DNA from: Actinokineospora terrae
GTDB taxonomy: Bacteria > Actinomycetota > Actinomycetes > Mycobacteriales > Pseudonocardiaceae
NCBI RefSeq assembly: GCF_900111175.1
Contig: NZ_FOGI01000009.1
Location: forward strand, 186,001 to 250,000
DNA length: 64,000 nucleotides
Direction: 5' to 3'
The notes beneath the pieces were generated by a model. That model was not told where the DNA came from. It did not search any database and saw only the letters and a program-made list of their open reading frames with translations. Shown one piece after another: positions 48,411 through 57,269 of this stretch (the stretch's first letter is position 1; the number at the start of each line of letters is the position of its first letter). A program made the position numbers and the translations under genes.

Positions 48411-48872
48411 TCAACCGAGGCGGGCGCCAGCTGGCCTGTCGTCGATGTACTCACGCAGGTCCCGGACGAAGGCCTCCACCGAGGCCAGGTCGAGCACTGC
48501 TGAGCGCGGGATCTCGATGGACCGGAGACTCACCGCGCTGCGGAGTTGCTCAGACGCGTTCGCCCAGTACAAGAGGTCGGTTGTGGGGTCGTAGACAACG
48601 CAGACGACCGGGGCGTTGGCCTTCCGCCAAGACTCGGCGTGTTGTCTGACTCTTACCCGGTACCCGCGAGCGCTCCGGTAGGACAACCCGCCCTTGACCT
48701 GGACCGCGATGGTGTAGCCGGTAGGGCGGCATGACTCGGTGAAGCTGACGTAGAGGTCTTCGCCGAAGTCGTTGTGGCCGTCGATCTTCTGCACGACGTG
48801 GCCGCTCTCCTGGAACAGCGACGTGACCCGGATGACCGCGCGGTCCTCGAGCACCCGCCTGGCGTCGACCAC
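48411..48872 (-). CDS. DUF4365-like PD-(D/E)XK domain protein
   Basis: Protein of 153 aa resembling DUF4365: an N-terminal helix, VVQKIDGHNDFGEDLYVSFTE (acidic residue in GEDLYV, about 37), TIAVQVKGGLSY (Q-x-K active-site equivalent, about 58), then VVCVVYDPTTDLLYWANA. DUF4365 is an endonuclease-like family frequent in defence islands. It lies 75 bases upstream of the nuclease gene in the same direction, perhaps part of the same system. GTG start. Confidence 0.75.
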   Translation of the reverse strand: MVDARRVLEDRAVIRVTSLFQESGHVVQKIDGHNDFGEDLYVSFTESCRPTGYTIAVQVKGGLSYRSARGYRVRVRQHAESWRKANAPVVCVVYDPTTDLLYWANASEQLRSAVSLRSIEIPRSAVLDLASVEAFVRDLREYIDDRPAGARLG

Positions 48873-48900
48873 CCCTCACCCCTGGCCAGCCAGGGCTAAT

Positions 48901-49013
48901 GGCTGATAACAGCGCGATCCAGGGCACCGCGCGCTGACGTTCATCCAGGTCTCCGCACCGATCGTCGAGTCGAACGGCAGCAAGTGAACCAGCGCCGGCT
49001 GATATCAGCCGGC
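48901..49013. promoter_or_regulatory. Two GGCTGATATCAGCC-like sites downstream of the XRE gene
   Basis: A perfect 20-base palindrome GCCGGCTGATATCAGCCGGC is at 48994-49013, and a near copy GGCTGATAACAGC is at 48901-48913. They lie between the XRE gene and the DUF4365 gene, where a promoter for the nuclease/methyltransferase genes is expected. Confidence 0.55.
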
Positions 49014-49053
49014 CCCGTTGCCTTCGCCCCATCGGGTTGCGGACACGCGCGGA

Positions 49054-49431
49054 TCAGCGCTCGCCGTCGTGCCTGCCCAGGTTGTGCAGGTGGACCTGGA
49101 CGTCGTGCAGCCGTTCGAGGATCTCGGTGAGCCGCAGCTCCAACGAGTCGAACCGCGACTGCATCTGCCCCTCGTCCTCCGGTGCCCCGTCCGGCCGCGA
49201 CGGCACTCGCCCCTGCAGCACCGCGCTCAGGTGGTCAGGGTGCAGCCCGAGGGCAGCCGAGAGCGCCTCCAACGTGCGCGCACTCCGCCGCCGCTCCACC
49301 GTGTGGTACTGCAACTCCCGGATGATCGCCTGCGACACCTGCGACCGGTCCGCCAGTTCCCGCTGCCGCCACCCGAGCTCCCGCAGCCGCCCCGAGATCA
49401 CCCTCGCGACCGCCGCCCAATCCTCCGACAC
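49054..49431 (-). CDS. XRE-family helix-turn-helix regulator
   Basis: DNA-binding protein of 125 aa. The helix-turn-helix is at about residues 10-65 (AVARVISGRLRELGWRQRELADRSQVSQAIIRELQ, then ARTLEALSAALGLHPDHLSAVL). The C-terminal 45 residues form a coiled coil (FDSLELRLTEILERLHDVQVHL), probably for dimerisation. GTG start after GGAGGAA. It is a clear paralogue of the protein at 62952-63323. Repeated palindromes on both sides suggest that it binds there (inference). Confidence 0.9.
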   Translation of the reverse strand: MSEDWAAVARVISGRLRELGWRQRELADRSQVSQAIIRELQYHTVERRRSARTLEALSAALGLHPDHLSAVLQGRVPSRPDGAPEDEGQMQSRFDSLELRLTEILERLHDVQVHLHNLGRHDGER

Positions 49432-49526
49432 GCATTCCTCCGCGCTTCGCCGTCACGCGGAGATTAGCCCTTGACGGGCTGATTTGTGCCCACCACCCGG
49501 CCCGTGTCGAATACCGAAACTCGAAC

Positions 49527-49542
49527 TGGCCGATATCAGCCA
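49527..49542. promoter_or_regulatory. GGCYGATATCRGCC-like site upstream of the XRE gene
   Basis: TGGCCGATATCAGCCA has the same core as the perfect palindrome at 48994-49013 with one mismatch between arms. It lies 96 bases upstream of the XRE start, suitable for autoregulation. Confidence 0.5.
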
Positions 49543-50698
49543 AGGCACGCTGAAATCCTTAAATGCGCGGCCCTAAGAGGTTGTGATTGGCGTTACCACA
49601 CACACGAGCCCACCCATCCAAGGTAGTCCTATCTCGAAGAAATCGACACTAGAAGGAATCGACAGTTCTCCGTAGTAGCGCACCCAAGTGGACGGTCACG
49701 CGCGACCAGCGATTCCCCAACCCCATCCGCACCACCTGGCGCTGTGCGAGACTCGTCCGCGGCCGAGCGCAGCGGCAAGGGGTGGCCGTTGAGCGCCGAC
49801 ATGGAACGGCTTGCCACGGAGCTCGAGAGGTTCCAGGCAAGGATCAAGGACGTGAGTTGACCAAGCACCTGGGCACCTACTCGGCAGGCTGCTCAACCGG
49901 TTCATCGGCTTCTTCCGCACCACGACAGGCAGGGGGCAGACCCGCGCAGGCATCTGCGTCGATAAGCGGGTCGAGAAGGGCGAACGAGCCTTCCCGCTGG
50001 TCTGAAAGGTGGCCGATCGCTCGGTCTTCATGCCGAGCAGGCGCGTGGTGACCACGACGTTCGGCACTCACGCGGGCGTTGGTCCGCTGGTGACCGGGAT
50101 CAAGGCGGGTATCGGCGGACAAGGGGATAGCAGGCGAAGCGGCCGACGAGTTGCACGGGCCCGGGCCAGCAGTCGACAAGAGCAGCATCAGCGGCGGCCA
50201 CGACGTTGACGAACCCACAAGAACCTGGACATGTAGTGGACTACGCAAATCTCACGGTCGAGGACCACCGCGAACGAGTGCTCCCTACGCCGCGGGCTTG
50301 TGGGTCGAGCCCGTGACCGTCGTCTTCCTCAAACAAGGCAAGCCGGACTACGTGGTCCCCGGCCGACGGAAGGACGGCACGATCGCGGGAACCCGACCGT
50401 TGGGCAGCTTCTTCTGAAACCTCCCGCGCGGCACATTCGGCACCATCATCAGCATCGCTCCGCCCCTGGGCGGCGGCGAGTTCGTCAACTTCTTCAGCCG
50501 CGAAGGCCAAGTCACCGGCCCAGCCAACGCCCAAGCCCTGCCCATGGTCGACGTCGCCAAATCCGCACCCACCCTGGCTCGTCTACTCAGCCGGACGCCT
50601 GGCAATCGCCATGACCGCATCCTCGGGCAGCCACGCTTTCCATGCGGACCCGACTCCGAGTGCGCAGATCGGCCTCGGCCGACCGTTAAGTCCCCAGG
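49543..50698. other. Decayed region without intact genes
   Basis: About 1.15 kb in which short frames carry protein-like segments broken by stops. At 50040-50640 the plus strand reads YVVPGRRKDGTIAGTRPLG, an in-frame TGA at 50415-50417, then GTFGTIISIAPPLGGGEFV. These segments look like remnants of former genes; I could not assign families. Confidence 0.5.
49789..49860 (+). pseudogene. Truncated N-terminus resembling YbaB/EbfC-like proteins
   Basis: LSADMERLATELERFQARIK followed by DVS and a TGA. Such an amphipathic N-terminal helix opens actinobacterial YbaB/EbfC-like proteins encoded near ESX genes. Only about 23 codons survive and the match is by eye, so this is tentative. Confidence 0.3.
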
Positions 50699-50967
50699 CT
50701 AGAACTGCAGCAACCAGTGCTCGAAATGTTCGTCGAAGTTGTCGCCCACCGGCCCTGGTTTCACCGACCAGGCCTCAACCGCGACTTTCGCCCAGTGATG
50801 AGTCCCCGCACTGGTCAGGTAGACACCATCGACCCCCGTGCGCATGGTCTCGATATCCACCAACCCCGACCACGACCGTTCTCCCGGAGGAACCGGTCAT
50901 TGTGAGCGATGCCGAACTTGTTCCACCCGACCTTGACGGTGTCGTCCACACGCGCAATCGGTTCCAT
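50699..50967 (-). pseudogene. Frameshifted hypothetical gene
   Basis: An ATG at 50967 opens MEPIARVDDTVKVGWNKFGI and runs to about 50865. There the frame breaks in a G/T-rich tract and the sense continues in another frame as VDIETMRTGVDGVYLTSAG, HHWAKVAVEAWSVKPGPVGD and FEHWLLQF up to a TAG at 50699. The two halves read as one small protein of about 89 aa with one indel. Family not recognised. Confidence 0.45.
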
Positions 50968-50993
50968 CACCAGGGTCCTTACCCAAGCGATGA

Positions 50994-51191
50994 CAGCACA
51001 TCGTCGTCGCCGGGTTCGGCACCGACATGTGGGTGGGTGGCGATCTGGACACCGCGGGCTTCACCCACACCCTCCACATCCTCGAAGGCATAGCTGCCAA
51101 ATGCCGCCACTGGATGGCAAGCGCCCCATGCCAACCCTACCGCCACTTACCCCCCGCCCCCACCCACAACCACGATCTAGCACGCGACTGA
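50994..51191 (+). pseudogene. Gene remnant
   Basis: A 65-codon stretch reading HIVVAGFGTDMWVGGDLDTA, then GFTHTLHILEGIAAKCRHWM and a Pro/His-rich end, with no suitable start in front (a TGA lies directly upstream). It looks like real protein sequence cut at the 5' side; not recognised. Confidence 0.35.
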
Positions 51192-51271
51192 CGCCTGCCG
51201 GACATGGTGCACTACAGCGCAATCCCGGCCTCGGGTCGCCTGCGCACCACCGCTGGCGACCCGAGCTTCTG

Positions 51272-53794
51272 TCACAGAGCTTGTTGGCCTGTGGTGGCGA
51301 CCTCGTGGAACCAGCCGAGAGAATGGACGAGGCTTTCCCGCGCAGGCGCGTCCAGCAGCACGCCGAGGTCGAAGCCCGGACGCAGGTTGATCTTCGATTC
51401 GGGGAGCTCGACACCGTCGATGCTGTTGAGCCGTCGCCTGAGTTCTTCGCGCTGTGCCGGGTCGTTGAACGGCGAGCGCCTGCTCAGGTGCTGGAACACC
51501 ACCTCGAACTTGCCGCTCGGGTAAATGGTGGCGGGCCAGATGTTGCCGTCGGGGTGCGCCTTGTCGCGGGACATCAAGAAGCACGATGTCTCGTTCTCAC
51601 GGCCGAACTCGAGGTGTCCGCCTCGTTCGACCCATGCCTCCATCACCTGGCATACCGCCTCGGCGATGTCGCGACCCTGCCGCTCACCGAGCAGGCTGAC
51701 GAACCGGTCGGGCAGCGTTGCATCCTCGCCGGGTTCGGGCACCGGACCCAGGTCTGGCACTTCGGCGCCGATGAACACGGCGAGCTCCTCGGTGCTGATC
51801 CGCTGAGCGCGGTCCGCGCGTCCGTGGCGGTCGAACACCACCCCCTCGGCCTCCAGCGTAATCCGGGGGTCGTCGGTGCGCGACACGTCGAGCCAGGCGA
51901 AGTTTGGCGAGAGCTTGCCGTCGAACTGCAACACCCGGTGCGCGTTCGGAGCGGGCGTTGTCGCGAGTCGCGCTCCGATCGCCACGGGATGGCTGCCGAT
52001 CAGCGCCGCGAGGTCGCCGTATGTCGTCCAGGCCCCGGCGGGCAGCTCGGCTAGGGCCTGGTTCATCACCCCCCACGCCGTCCCCGCCGAGTTGTCGTCG
52101 GCTATCGCTGGTCCCGGCCACTCGGCGATCACCAGCTCGGCCAAGGCGTCGGCGCGTTCGTGGATCTGCGGTTTCCCCCACCGCTCCTGCTTGGCGATCT
52201 CCTGATTCATGCGCAGGCCGCTGCTCGCCAGCTTCGGGCGCTTCACCTCGAACGCGCCGTTGCTGAGCGTGGAGTTGTAACCGGTCAGCGTCAGGTTCCC
52301 CAGCGTGTGCACCAGCGCCTCGTGCGCCTGGCCGAGATCCTCGCCGTCCTCGAGGTCCTCAGCCAGCACCTGCCGCCACTGCGGGGTCGGTGACTGAGGC
52401 AGCACGTGCTCGATCGTCAGCGACGTCAGGTCCACCGGCTCCTTGCTGCCATGGGCCTCCTCCAACCACCGGAGCACCAGCGCCCGCTGGTGCGGACGCC
52501 CGTTCAGGTAGTAGGGCACCGACCGCACGGCTGCGCGGACTTCACGATCACTCGCGTAGTGCTTGCGGCCGATAGCCAGGTAACCGCGAACGGCTTGGTC
52601 GACCGGGCTTTCGGGGTCCATCTCGGTCACGATGGACAACAGCGTCCTGTTGATCCCGGCTGTGGCACGGCCGATGAGCAGGCGCCGGACGAAGTAGCTC
52701 TCCAGGTGCAGCATCGCTGTCGCGATCTGCGCCGAGCTCGCCGTGCCCGCTGCCCGCCGGTCCAACAGGTGCAAGAGCACGGGGTAGACGGTGGTCGTTC
52801 CCCACGCACCAAGTCGGGTCAGACGGTGCCGCACTGCGGTATCCGGTTCGCGGGTCGGGTCGAGGATCGTCCGCAAGAACTCCCCGAGCCTGCTGAACCG
52901 CTCGACCTCGTGCTTGATCTCCTCTTCCGAACGCAGCCTGTCCAACCGCCGCTGCTGACCGGTGTAGGTGTCAGCCTGTTTGACGCGCGGATCGCGCTGC
53001 ACCAGGTCAAGCCAGAACAGCAACTCCAGCTGATCGCGCAGCAGGTACTTCTGGAGCGGCAGCCACAGGGATTCGTAAACGGCCTCGCCACTGGTGGGCA
53101 ACCGCATGAACAGGTAGTTGCGCAGCAGATCTGCCTGGGTCAGCCGCAAGCCGGTGTTGTTGAGCGATTCGAAGATCCGGTGCGGGTTGTCGCCCTGCTG
53201 TGCGGTGACCGAGACCAGCGCGAGACCCGAGAAGACGGCGTCCTCGATCCGCTCGATGTCGTAGGTGTCATCGGGATCGTCAGCGCTCGCCAACCGAGCC
53301 AGGAAGAACCGGTAGGCAGCGCCGATGCGGTCGGTTCCGCCTGCCTGTGGTGTCGAGTCGACGCAGGCCAGGTAGGCGCCGCGGTCAGCTTGGGTCGGCA
53401 CGAGCTTCAACCGCTGCTTGCCCGGCTTCCACTTGTTGACCAGGTACTGCTCGTTGATCCGCTCCTTGTGTTCCGCGCCCTCCCGTGCCGCTCGGTGGTC
53501 ACGGATCGCGCACAGCAGGATGGAGAGCGTAGTGAGCCGCTGCTGCCCGTCGATCACCAAGTACTCGGGCACACCGGTCGGCCCGTTGGCCGGGCTGGGT
53601 GTGAGCACGACCGAGCCGATGAAGTGGGTCAGTTCCCGGTCGTGCGCGCGGTCCTCGGCCAGCTGGGAGATGTCTTCCCAGAGCTGCTTGAGCTGGTTGG
53701 TCTCCCAGGAGTAGGGCCGCTGGTAGAGCGGGATCTGATATTGCTTCGCTCCCTCCAACAGCTCTTGCAGGGATGTCTCACGCGCCACGACCAT
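51272..53794 (-). CDS. GmrSD-type (DUF262-DUF1524) nuclease fused to an alkyltransferase-like domain
   Basis: Protein of 840 aa. The N-terminus is DUF262 (YQIPLYQRPYSWETNQLKQLW, then YLVIDGQQRLTTLSILL at about 75-92, HRIFESLNNTGLRLTQADLLRNYLF). DUF1524, an HNH-type nuclease, is at about 455-520 (LTIEHVLPQSPTPQW, GNLTLTGYNSTLSN). Then an O6-alkylguanine-transferase DNA-binding fold at about 555-660: ALAELPAGAWTTYGDLAAL and NAHRV in place of PCHRV, so the methyl-accepting Cys is Ala (about 618), as in ATL proteins. A further about 170 residues follow (GRENETSCFLMSRDKAHPDG). GmrSD enzymes are type IV restriction nucleases for modified DNA. The ATG is 19 bases after the helicase stop. Confidence 0.9.
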   Translation of the reverse strand: MVVARETSLQELLEGAKQYQIPLYQRPYSWETNQLKQLWEDISQLAEDRAHDRELTHFIGSVVLTPSPANGPTGVPEYLVIDGQQRLTTLSILLCAIRDHRAAREGAEHKERINEQYLVNKWKPGKQRLKLVPTQADRGAYLACVDSTPQAGGTDRIGAAYRFFLARLASADDPDDTYDIERIEDAVFSGLALVSVTAQQGDNPHRIFESLNNTGLRLTQADLLRNYLFMRLPTSGEAVYESLWLPLQKYLLRDQLELLFWLDLVQRDPRVKQADTYTGQQRRLDRLRSEEEIKHEVERFSRLGEFLRTILDPTREPDTAVRHRLTRLGAWGTTTVYPVLLHLLDRRAAGTASSAQIATAMLHLESYFVRRLLIGRATAGINRTLLSIVTEMDPESPVDQAVRGYLAIGRKHYASDREVRAAVRSVPYYLNGRPHQRALVLRWLEEAHGSKEPVDLTSLTIEHVLPQSPTPQWRQVLAEDLEDGEDLGQAHEALVHTLGNLTLTGYNSTLSNGAFEVKRPKLASSGLRMNQEIAKQERWGKPQIHERADALAELVIAEWPGPAIADDNSAGTAWGVMNQALAELPAGAWTTYGDLAALIGSHPVAIGARLATTPAPNAHRVLQFDGKLSPNFAWLDVSRTDDPRITLEAEGVVFDRHGRADRAQRISTEELAVFIGAEVPDLGPVPEPGEDATLPDRFVSLLGERQGRDIAEAVCQVMEAWVERGGHLEFGRENETSCFLMSRDKAHPDGNIWPATIYPSGKFEVVFQHLSRRSPFNDPAQREELRRRLNSIDGVELPESKINLRPGFDLGVLLDAPARESLVHSLGWFHEVATTGQQAL

Positions 53795-53813
53795 GTGTTC
53801 CCCCAATGTCGGT

Positions 53814-56066
53814 TCAGGATTCAATGCCGAGGCGGAGCTGCTCGGCTCGGATGATGCGTTGCTGGAGTGGGATGGCCTCGTCGTCAAGGAAGTCCGGGCG
53901 GTGTTCGCTGGTGTCGACCGACCGCAGGTCGGCATCCTTGGCATCGCTCTTGCGGGCGAACTCGGCGAACAAGAGGCTCTTGCGCTCTTGGACCTCGCGC
54001 AGGCGCTCGTCGACGCTGCCCTTGGCCAACAGCCGGTGCACCTGAACCTTGCGGATCTGCCCCATCCGGTAGGCGCGGGCGATGGCCTGCTCCTCGGTAC
54101 TGGGCTTCCACTGGGGCTCGGCGATGATGACCACGGACGCCGCCTGCACGTTGAGCCCAACCCCACCAGCCTCGATCTGGCTGAGCAGCACAGCATGACC
54201 TTCGCGCTTGGAGAAGGTGTCAACGAGCTGCTGTCGAGCCACTGGCTGCACAGACCCGGTCAGCTCGCCGACCACGGACTGGCCAAGCCTGCTGTGGATG
54301 ATCTGGAGCACGCCGAGGAAGTACGAGAAGACCACGACCTTGCGCCCATCTTCACGCGCCTCGTCCACGATCTCGGCGAGCCGTTCGAGCTTGGCGGAAC
54401 CAGCAGGGCGAAACGCCGCTTGGCGCATCTGCATGAGGTTCTTTGCCCGCACCGCCGCGGTGTAGGCGGCGATATCGGACTCCGAGAAGTGCACCCAGTC
54501 CTCGACCTCGATCTTGTCGGGCAGCTCGGTGAGCACGTCTTCCTGGTTGCGCCGCAGGTAAACCGGTGCAACCGCGCGCCGGAACCGCTTGGCCCCGGTC
54601 ACGGCGTCGGCGACGTCCAGATCGCGCGCGACCCTGGGCTGCAAGTAGTGGACGAGGTTGCGGAACTCCTCGACTCGGTTCTCCATCGGTGTGCCGGTGA
54701 GGAACAGCGCCCGCTGTGCCCTGGCGACGATCGCGGCAACGTGCTGGGAACGCTGGGACTCGGGGTTCTTGACGTAGTGGGCCTCGTCCACCACTAGCAG
54801 CGCGATCCCAGCGTCGGCGATGCCGTGGAGGCGGCCGAGGGTGGTGAAGGTGGTGACCGCGACACCGCCGGTCCGCAGCCAGTGGTGCGTGGCGACCGCA
54901 CGGTCCGCGCCGTGCAGGCTGTGCCCGGTGAGCGTGCTGTGCTTGCGGATCTCGTTGAGCCAGTTGATCTGCACACTCGCGGGGCAGACCACGAGGAAGC
55001 GCGCCTGCCCCATCGCCGCCATGTGCGTCATCGTGGCCAGGGCCTGCACGGTCTTGCCGAGACCCATCTCGTCACCGAGGATCGAGTGCTTCTGGTGGAT
55101 CGCGTACTGCGCTCCGAACACCTGGTACCCGCGCAAGGTCGTCTTCAGCAGACTCGTGTCCAGGGGAACGGCGGTGATCTCTTGGCGCAACTCCTCCGGG
55201 AGGAAACCCTGCGCGGCCTCGCCGTCATCACCGTCACCCTGCCCACCGAGTGTGGAGAGCAGCGCGTTGAAGCCGGCTGCGTCCTGGGAGTACTCCAGCC
55301 ACAGTTGATCAGGCGCGTAGGACGCGGGGTCAACCGCCCGCTCTTGCTGGCCCACCGTGTGGAGCAGCCCTGCTGTCCGGGGAGCCGCCAGCAACGCGTC
55401 CAGCCGGGCCAATGCGGCGAGTGCGGTCCGCTTTCGCTTGCCGAATCGGAAGAGCATGCCCGCACGACTGGCCGTCGGCTCCGCTTCCTGCACCAAGCGC
55501 GCAGCTTGCGTGGTGAACTGCTGCAACGGCTCTTGCAGGGCACCTCGGATGCTGTCAGCGTGCCGGGCGGCGGCGAGTGTGGCGAGGAGTTGCGTCGCTC
55601 CGGGGTGGCGCTGGTCAGGGTCGAACCGAACTCGGGTCTCCAGCCGGATCTCGCGCGCGAGCCGGTGTGCCGCGGCCGACACCTGCTGAGCCGATTGCAG
55701 ACCGATGCCCGGTACAGCCTGCAAGCGGTTCGGACTCACCCTGACCACGTGCCCGACTGTGCGGTAGCCGGCATCTGCAAGAGCACCGAGCCGAGCATTC
55801 TTGCCCGCGAGGCCCCGCAAGTCTGTGATCGGACGGGTGGCCACAACGGCCTGGGCCTGCTGGTCAGCCAGGATGTCGATCTGCTGCCGCGCACTTTCCC
55901 GCAGTGCATCCGGCGCTGACACCAGGGCCGTGGCCCGCTCGGCGAACTTGCGCACGTTGTCCAGCAAGGTCCTGGCAGCCACGCCCACCTTGCCCCTAGC
56001 CGTGTCGATCGCGGCCGCGTCGACACCTGCCAGCTGGCTGTGTGGCTCCTGTTCCCCGCTAGTCAC
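53814..56066 (-). CDS. SNF2-family helicase with helix-hairpin-helix N-terminus
   Basis: Superfamily 2 DNA translocase of about 750 aa. The N-terminal 300 residues include a helix-hairpin-helix (LQAVPGIGLQSAQQVSAAA, about 115). The helicase core has LRGYQVFGAQYAIHQKHSILGDEMGLGKT (Walker A about 332), LLVVDEAHYVKNPES (DEAH about 425), LFLTGTPMENRVEEF, VFSYFLGVL, IEAGGVGLNVQAA and AYRMGQIRKVQV. The GTG at 56066 follows GGAGGGGG. It is the first gene of a two-gene operon with the GmrSD-ATL nuclease. Confidence 0.93.
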   Translation of the reverse strand: MTSGEQEPHSQLAGVDAAAIDTARGKVGVAARTLLDNVRKFAERATALVSAPDALRESARQQIDILADQQAQAVVATRPITDLRGLAGKNARLGALADAGYRTVGHVVRVSPNRLQAVPGIGLQSAQQVSAAAHRLAREIRLETRVRFDPDQRHPGATQLLATLAAARHADSIRGALQEPLQQFTTQAARLVQEAEPTASRAGMLFRFGKRKRTALAALARLDALLAAPRTAGLLHTVGQQERAVDPASYAPDQLWLEYSQDAAGFNALLSTLGGQGDGDDGEAAQGFLPEELRQEITAVPLDTSLLKTTLRGYQVFGAQYAIHQKHSILGDEMGLGKTVQALATMTHMAAMGQARFLVVCPASVQINWLNEIRKHSTLTGHSLHGADRAVATHHWLRTGGVAVTTFTTLGRLHGIADAGIALLVVDEAHYVKNPESQRSQHVAAIVARAQRALFLTGTPMENRVEEFRNLVHYLQPRVARDLDVADAVTGAKRFRRAVAPVYLRRNQEDVLTELPDKIEVEDWVHFSESDIAAYTAAVRAKNLMQMRQAAFRPAGSAKLERLAEIVDEAREDGRKVVVFSYFLGVLQIIHSRLGQSVVGELTGSVQPVARQQLVDTFSKREGHAVLLSQIEAGGVGLNVQAASVVIIAEPQWKPSTEEQAIARAYRMGQIRKVQVHRLLAKGSVDERLREVQERKSLLFAEFARKSDAKDADLRSVDTSEHRPDFLDDEAIPLQQRIIRAEQLRLGIES

Positions 56067-56624
56067 CCGGTCCCCCTCCGTGCACCCCGCCCGTGCCGTC
56101 GTCATGTCGACCCAACCGGTGAGTCGCTGGTTGGTCAACTTCGGATACGCAGGACGGGGCTTCTCACCTCGTCGCAATCACCAGCGGTGACGTTAGCCTC
56201 GGGCGAGATCCCAACCACGTCTGGGCATCGTCGAACTCCATCGCGGCAAGACCCGCATCGGCGACCGCCTTAAGCTCGGCTGTCTGGTCGATCACCTGGC
56301 ACACGTCATGCCGCCTCGGAGGTCGCCCACTAGCCAAGCAGACAGCCACGGCCAGGCAGACGAGGCCGTCAGCGCCCCACCCGCCGAGTTCGACGAGCCG
56401 CGACCTGCGCAGTTAGCCCTGCTGTAACCATTGCGAACGTCACACGAGGATCACCGTCAAGAACCGCATCTATGCCGCATGCCCCACTGCATTGCCCAAT
56501 CGAGAACACCTATCTCCCGAAAGTGCGGTATTTGCCCACGTCAAGAACCGGATCAATGGACTACTTGTCCCCAGGAACCGAGACCCAACGTCACACCCCC
56601 CGGTAGGCGCGCAATCCGGCGCCA
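56067..56624. other. Non-coding region upstream of the helicase operon
   Basis: About 560 bases with no supported gene. It should contain the helicase operon promoter. Short frames here have no protein-like composition. Confidence 0.5.
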
Positions 56625-57039
56625 CGATCAGCACCCTCCGACGCCGCATCACAGCGCTGAGACCCACGTGCACAGGCTCCAGGCAACGATCGAAGCGCGA
56701 GCGAACCCCCGCCACCCTGATCGACACACTCAACCGCACACAAGCAGAACGAGACACCGCTCGCGTCAAACTCAACTCCCAAGCGACCGGACAACCAGCG
56801 CCGCGGAGGTCGCCGTCCTGATCAACACCATCGCTCGCCAGCTCAACGACGCCAGCCCCGCCAACCTGCAAGAGCTCTACACCGCCCTTGACCTGGAGCT
56901 TCTCTACAACGCAGAAGACCGGATGCTCGACGTCAGCATCCGGTCCGGTAGGGGTAGTAAGCGTGTCCGAGGAGCGAGAGACGCACTACTCACCCGCAGG
57001 TTGCTAGGCCGGTCTTGTCGTCCCAAACCGTCTCGATGA
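56625..57039 (+). pseudogene. Relic of a recombinase/transposase C-terminus
   Basis: One frame gives a coiled-coil-like stretch (LIDTLNRTQAERDTARVKLN). After a frame change the other gives VLINTIARQLNDASPANLQE and LYTALDLELLYNAEDRMLDV with a trailing SIR. The second part has the D-L-x-x-L-Y-x-x-L-x-L pattern seen at the C-terminus of actinomycete large serine recombinases, also after a coiled coil. No catalytic domain remains. Recognised by eye only. Confidence 0.4.
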
Positions 57040-57269
57040 CCGCCTACCCCCATCGTTGCGGTCGTGAGTAGCCACTGCTCCACAGCTGGCCGACGGAGGG
57101 GCGAAGCATGACTGATCGATGGAACGAACGCAAGGGTGGCTCACGTAATGGCGCAAAGCTACAGGTCAGGTTGATACGCCGTGGCCAGCGAAGTCCAACG
57201 AGCTGGCGACTGTAACAAGGCGCGTAGTCGATGCGACAGTCGCTCATGACTGCTCTCCGTGGAGGATCC

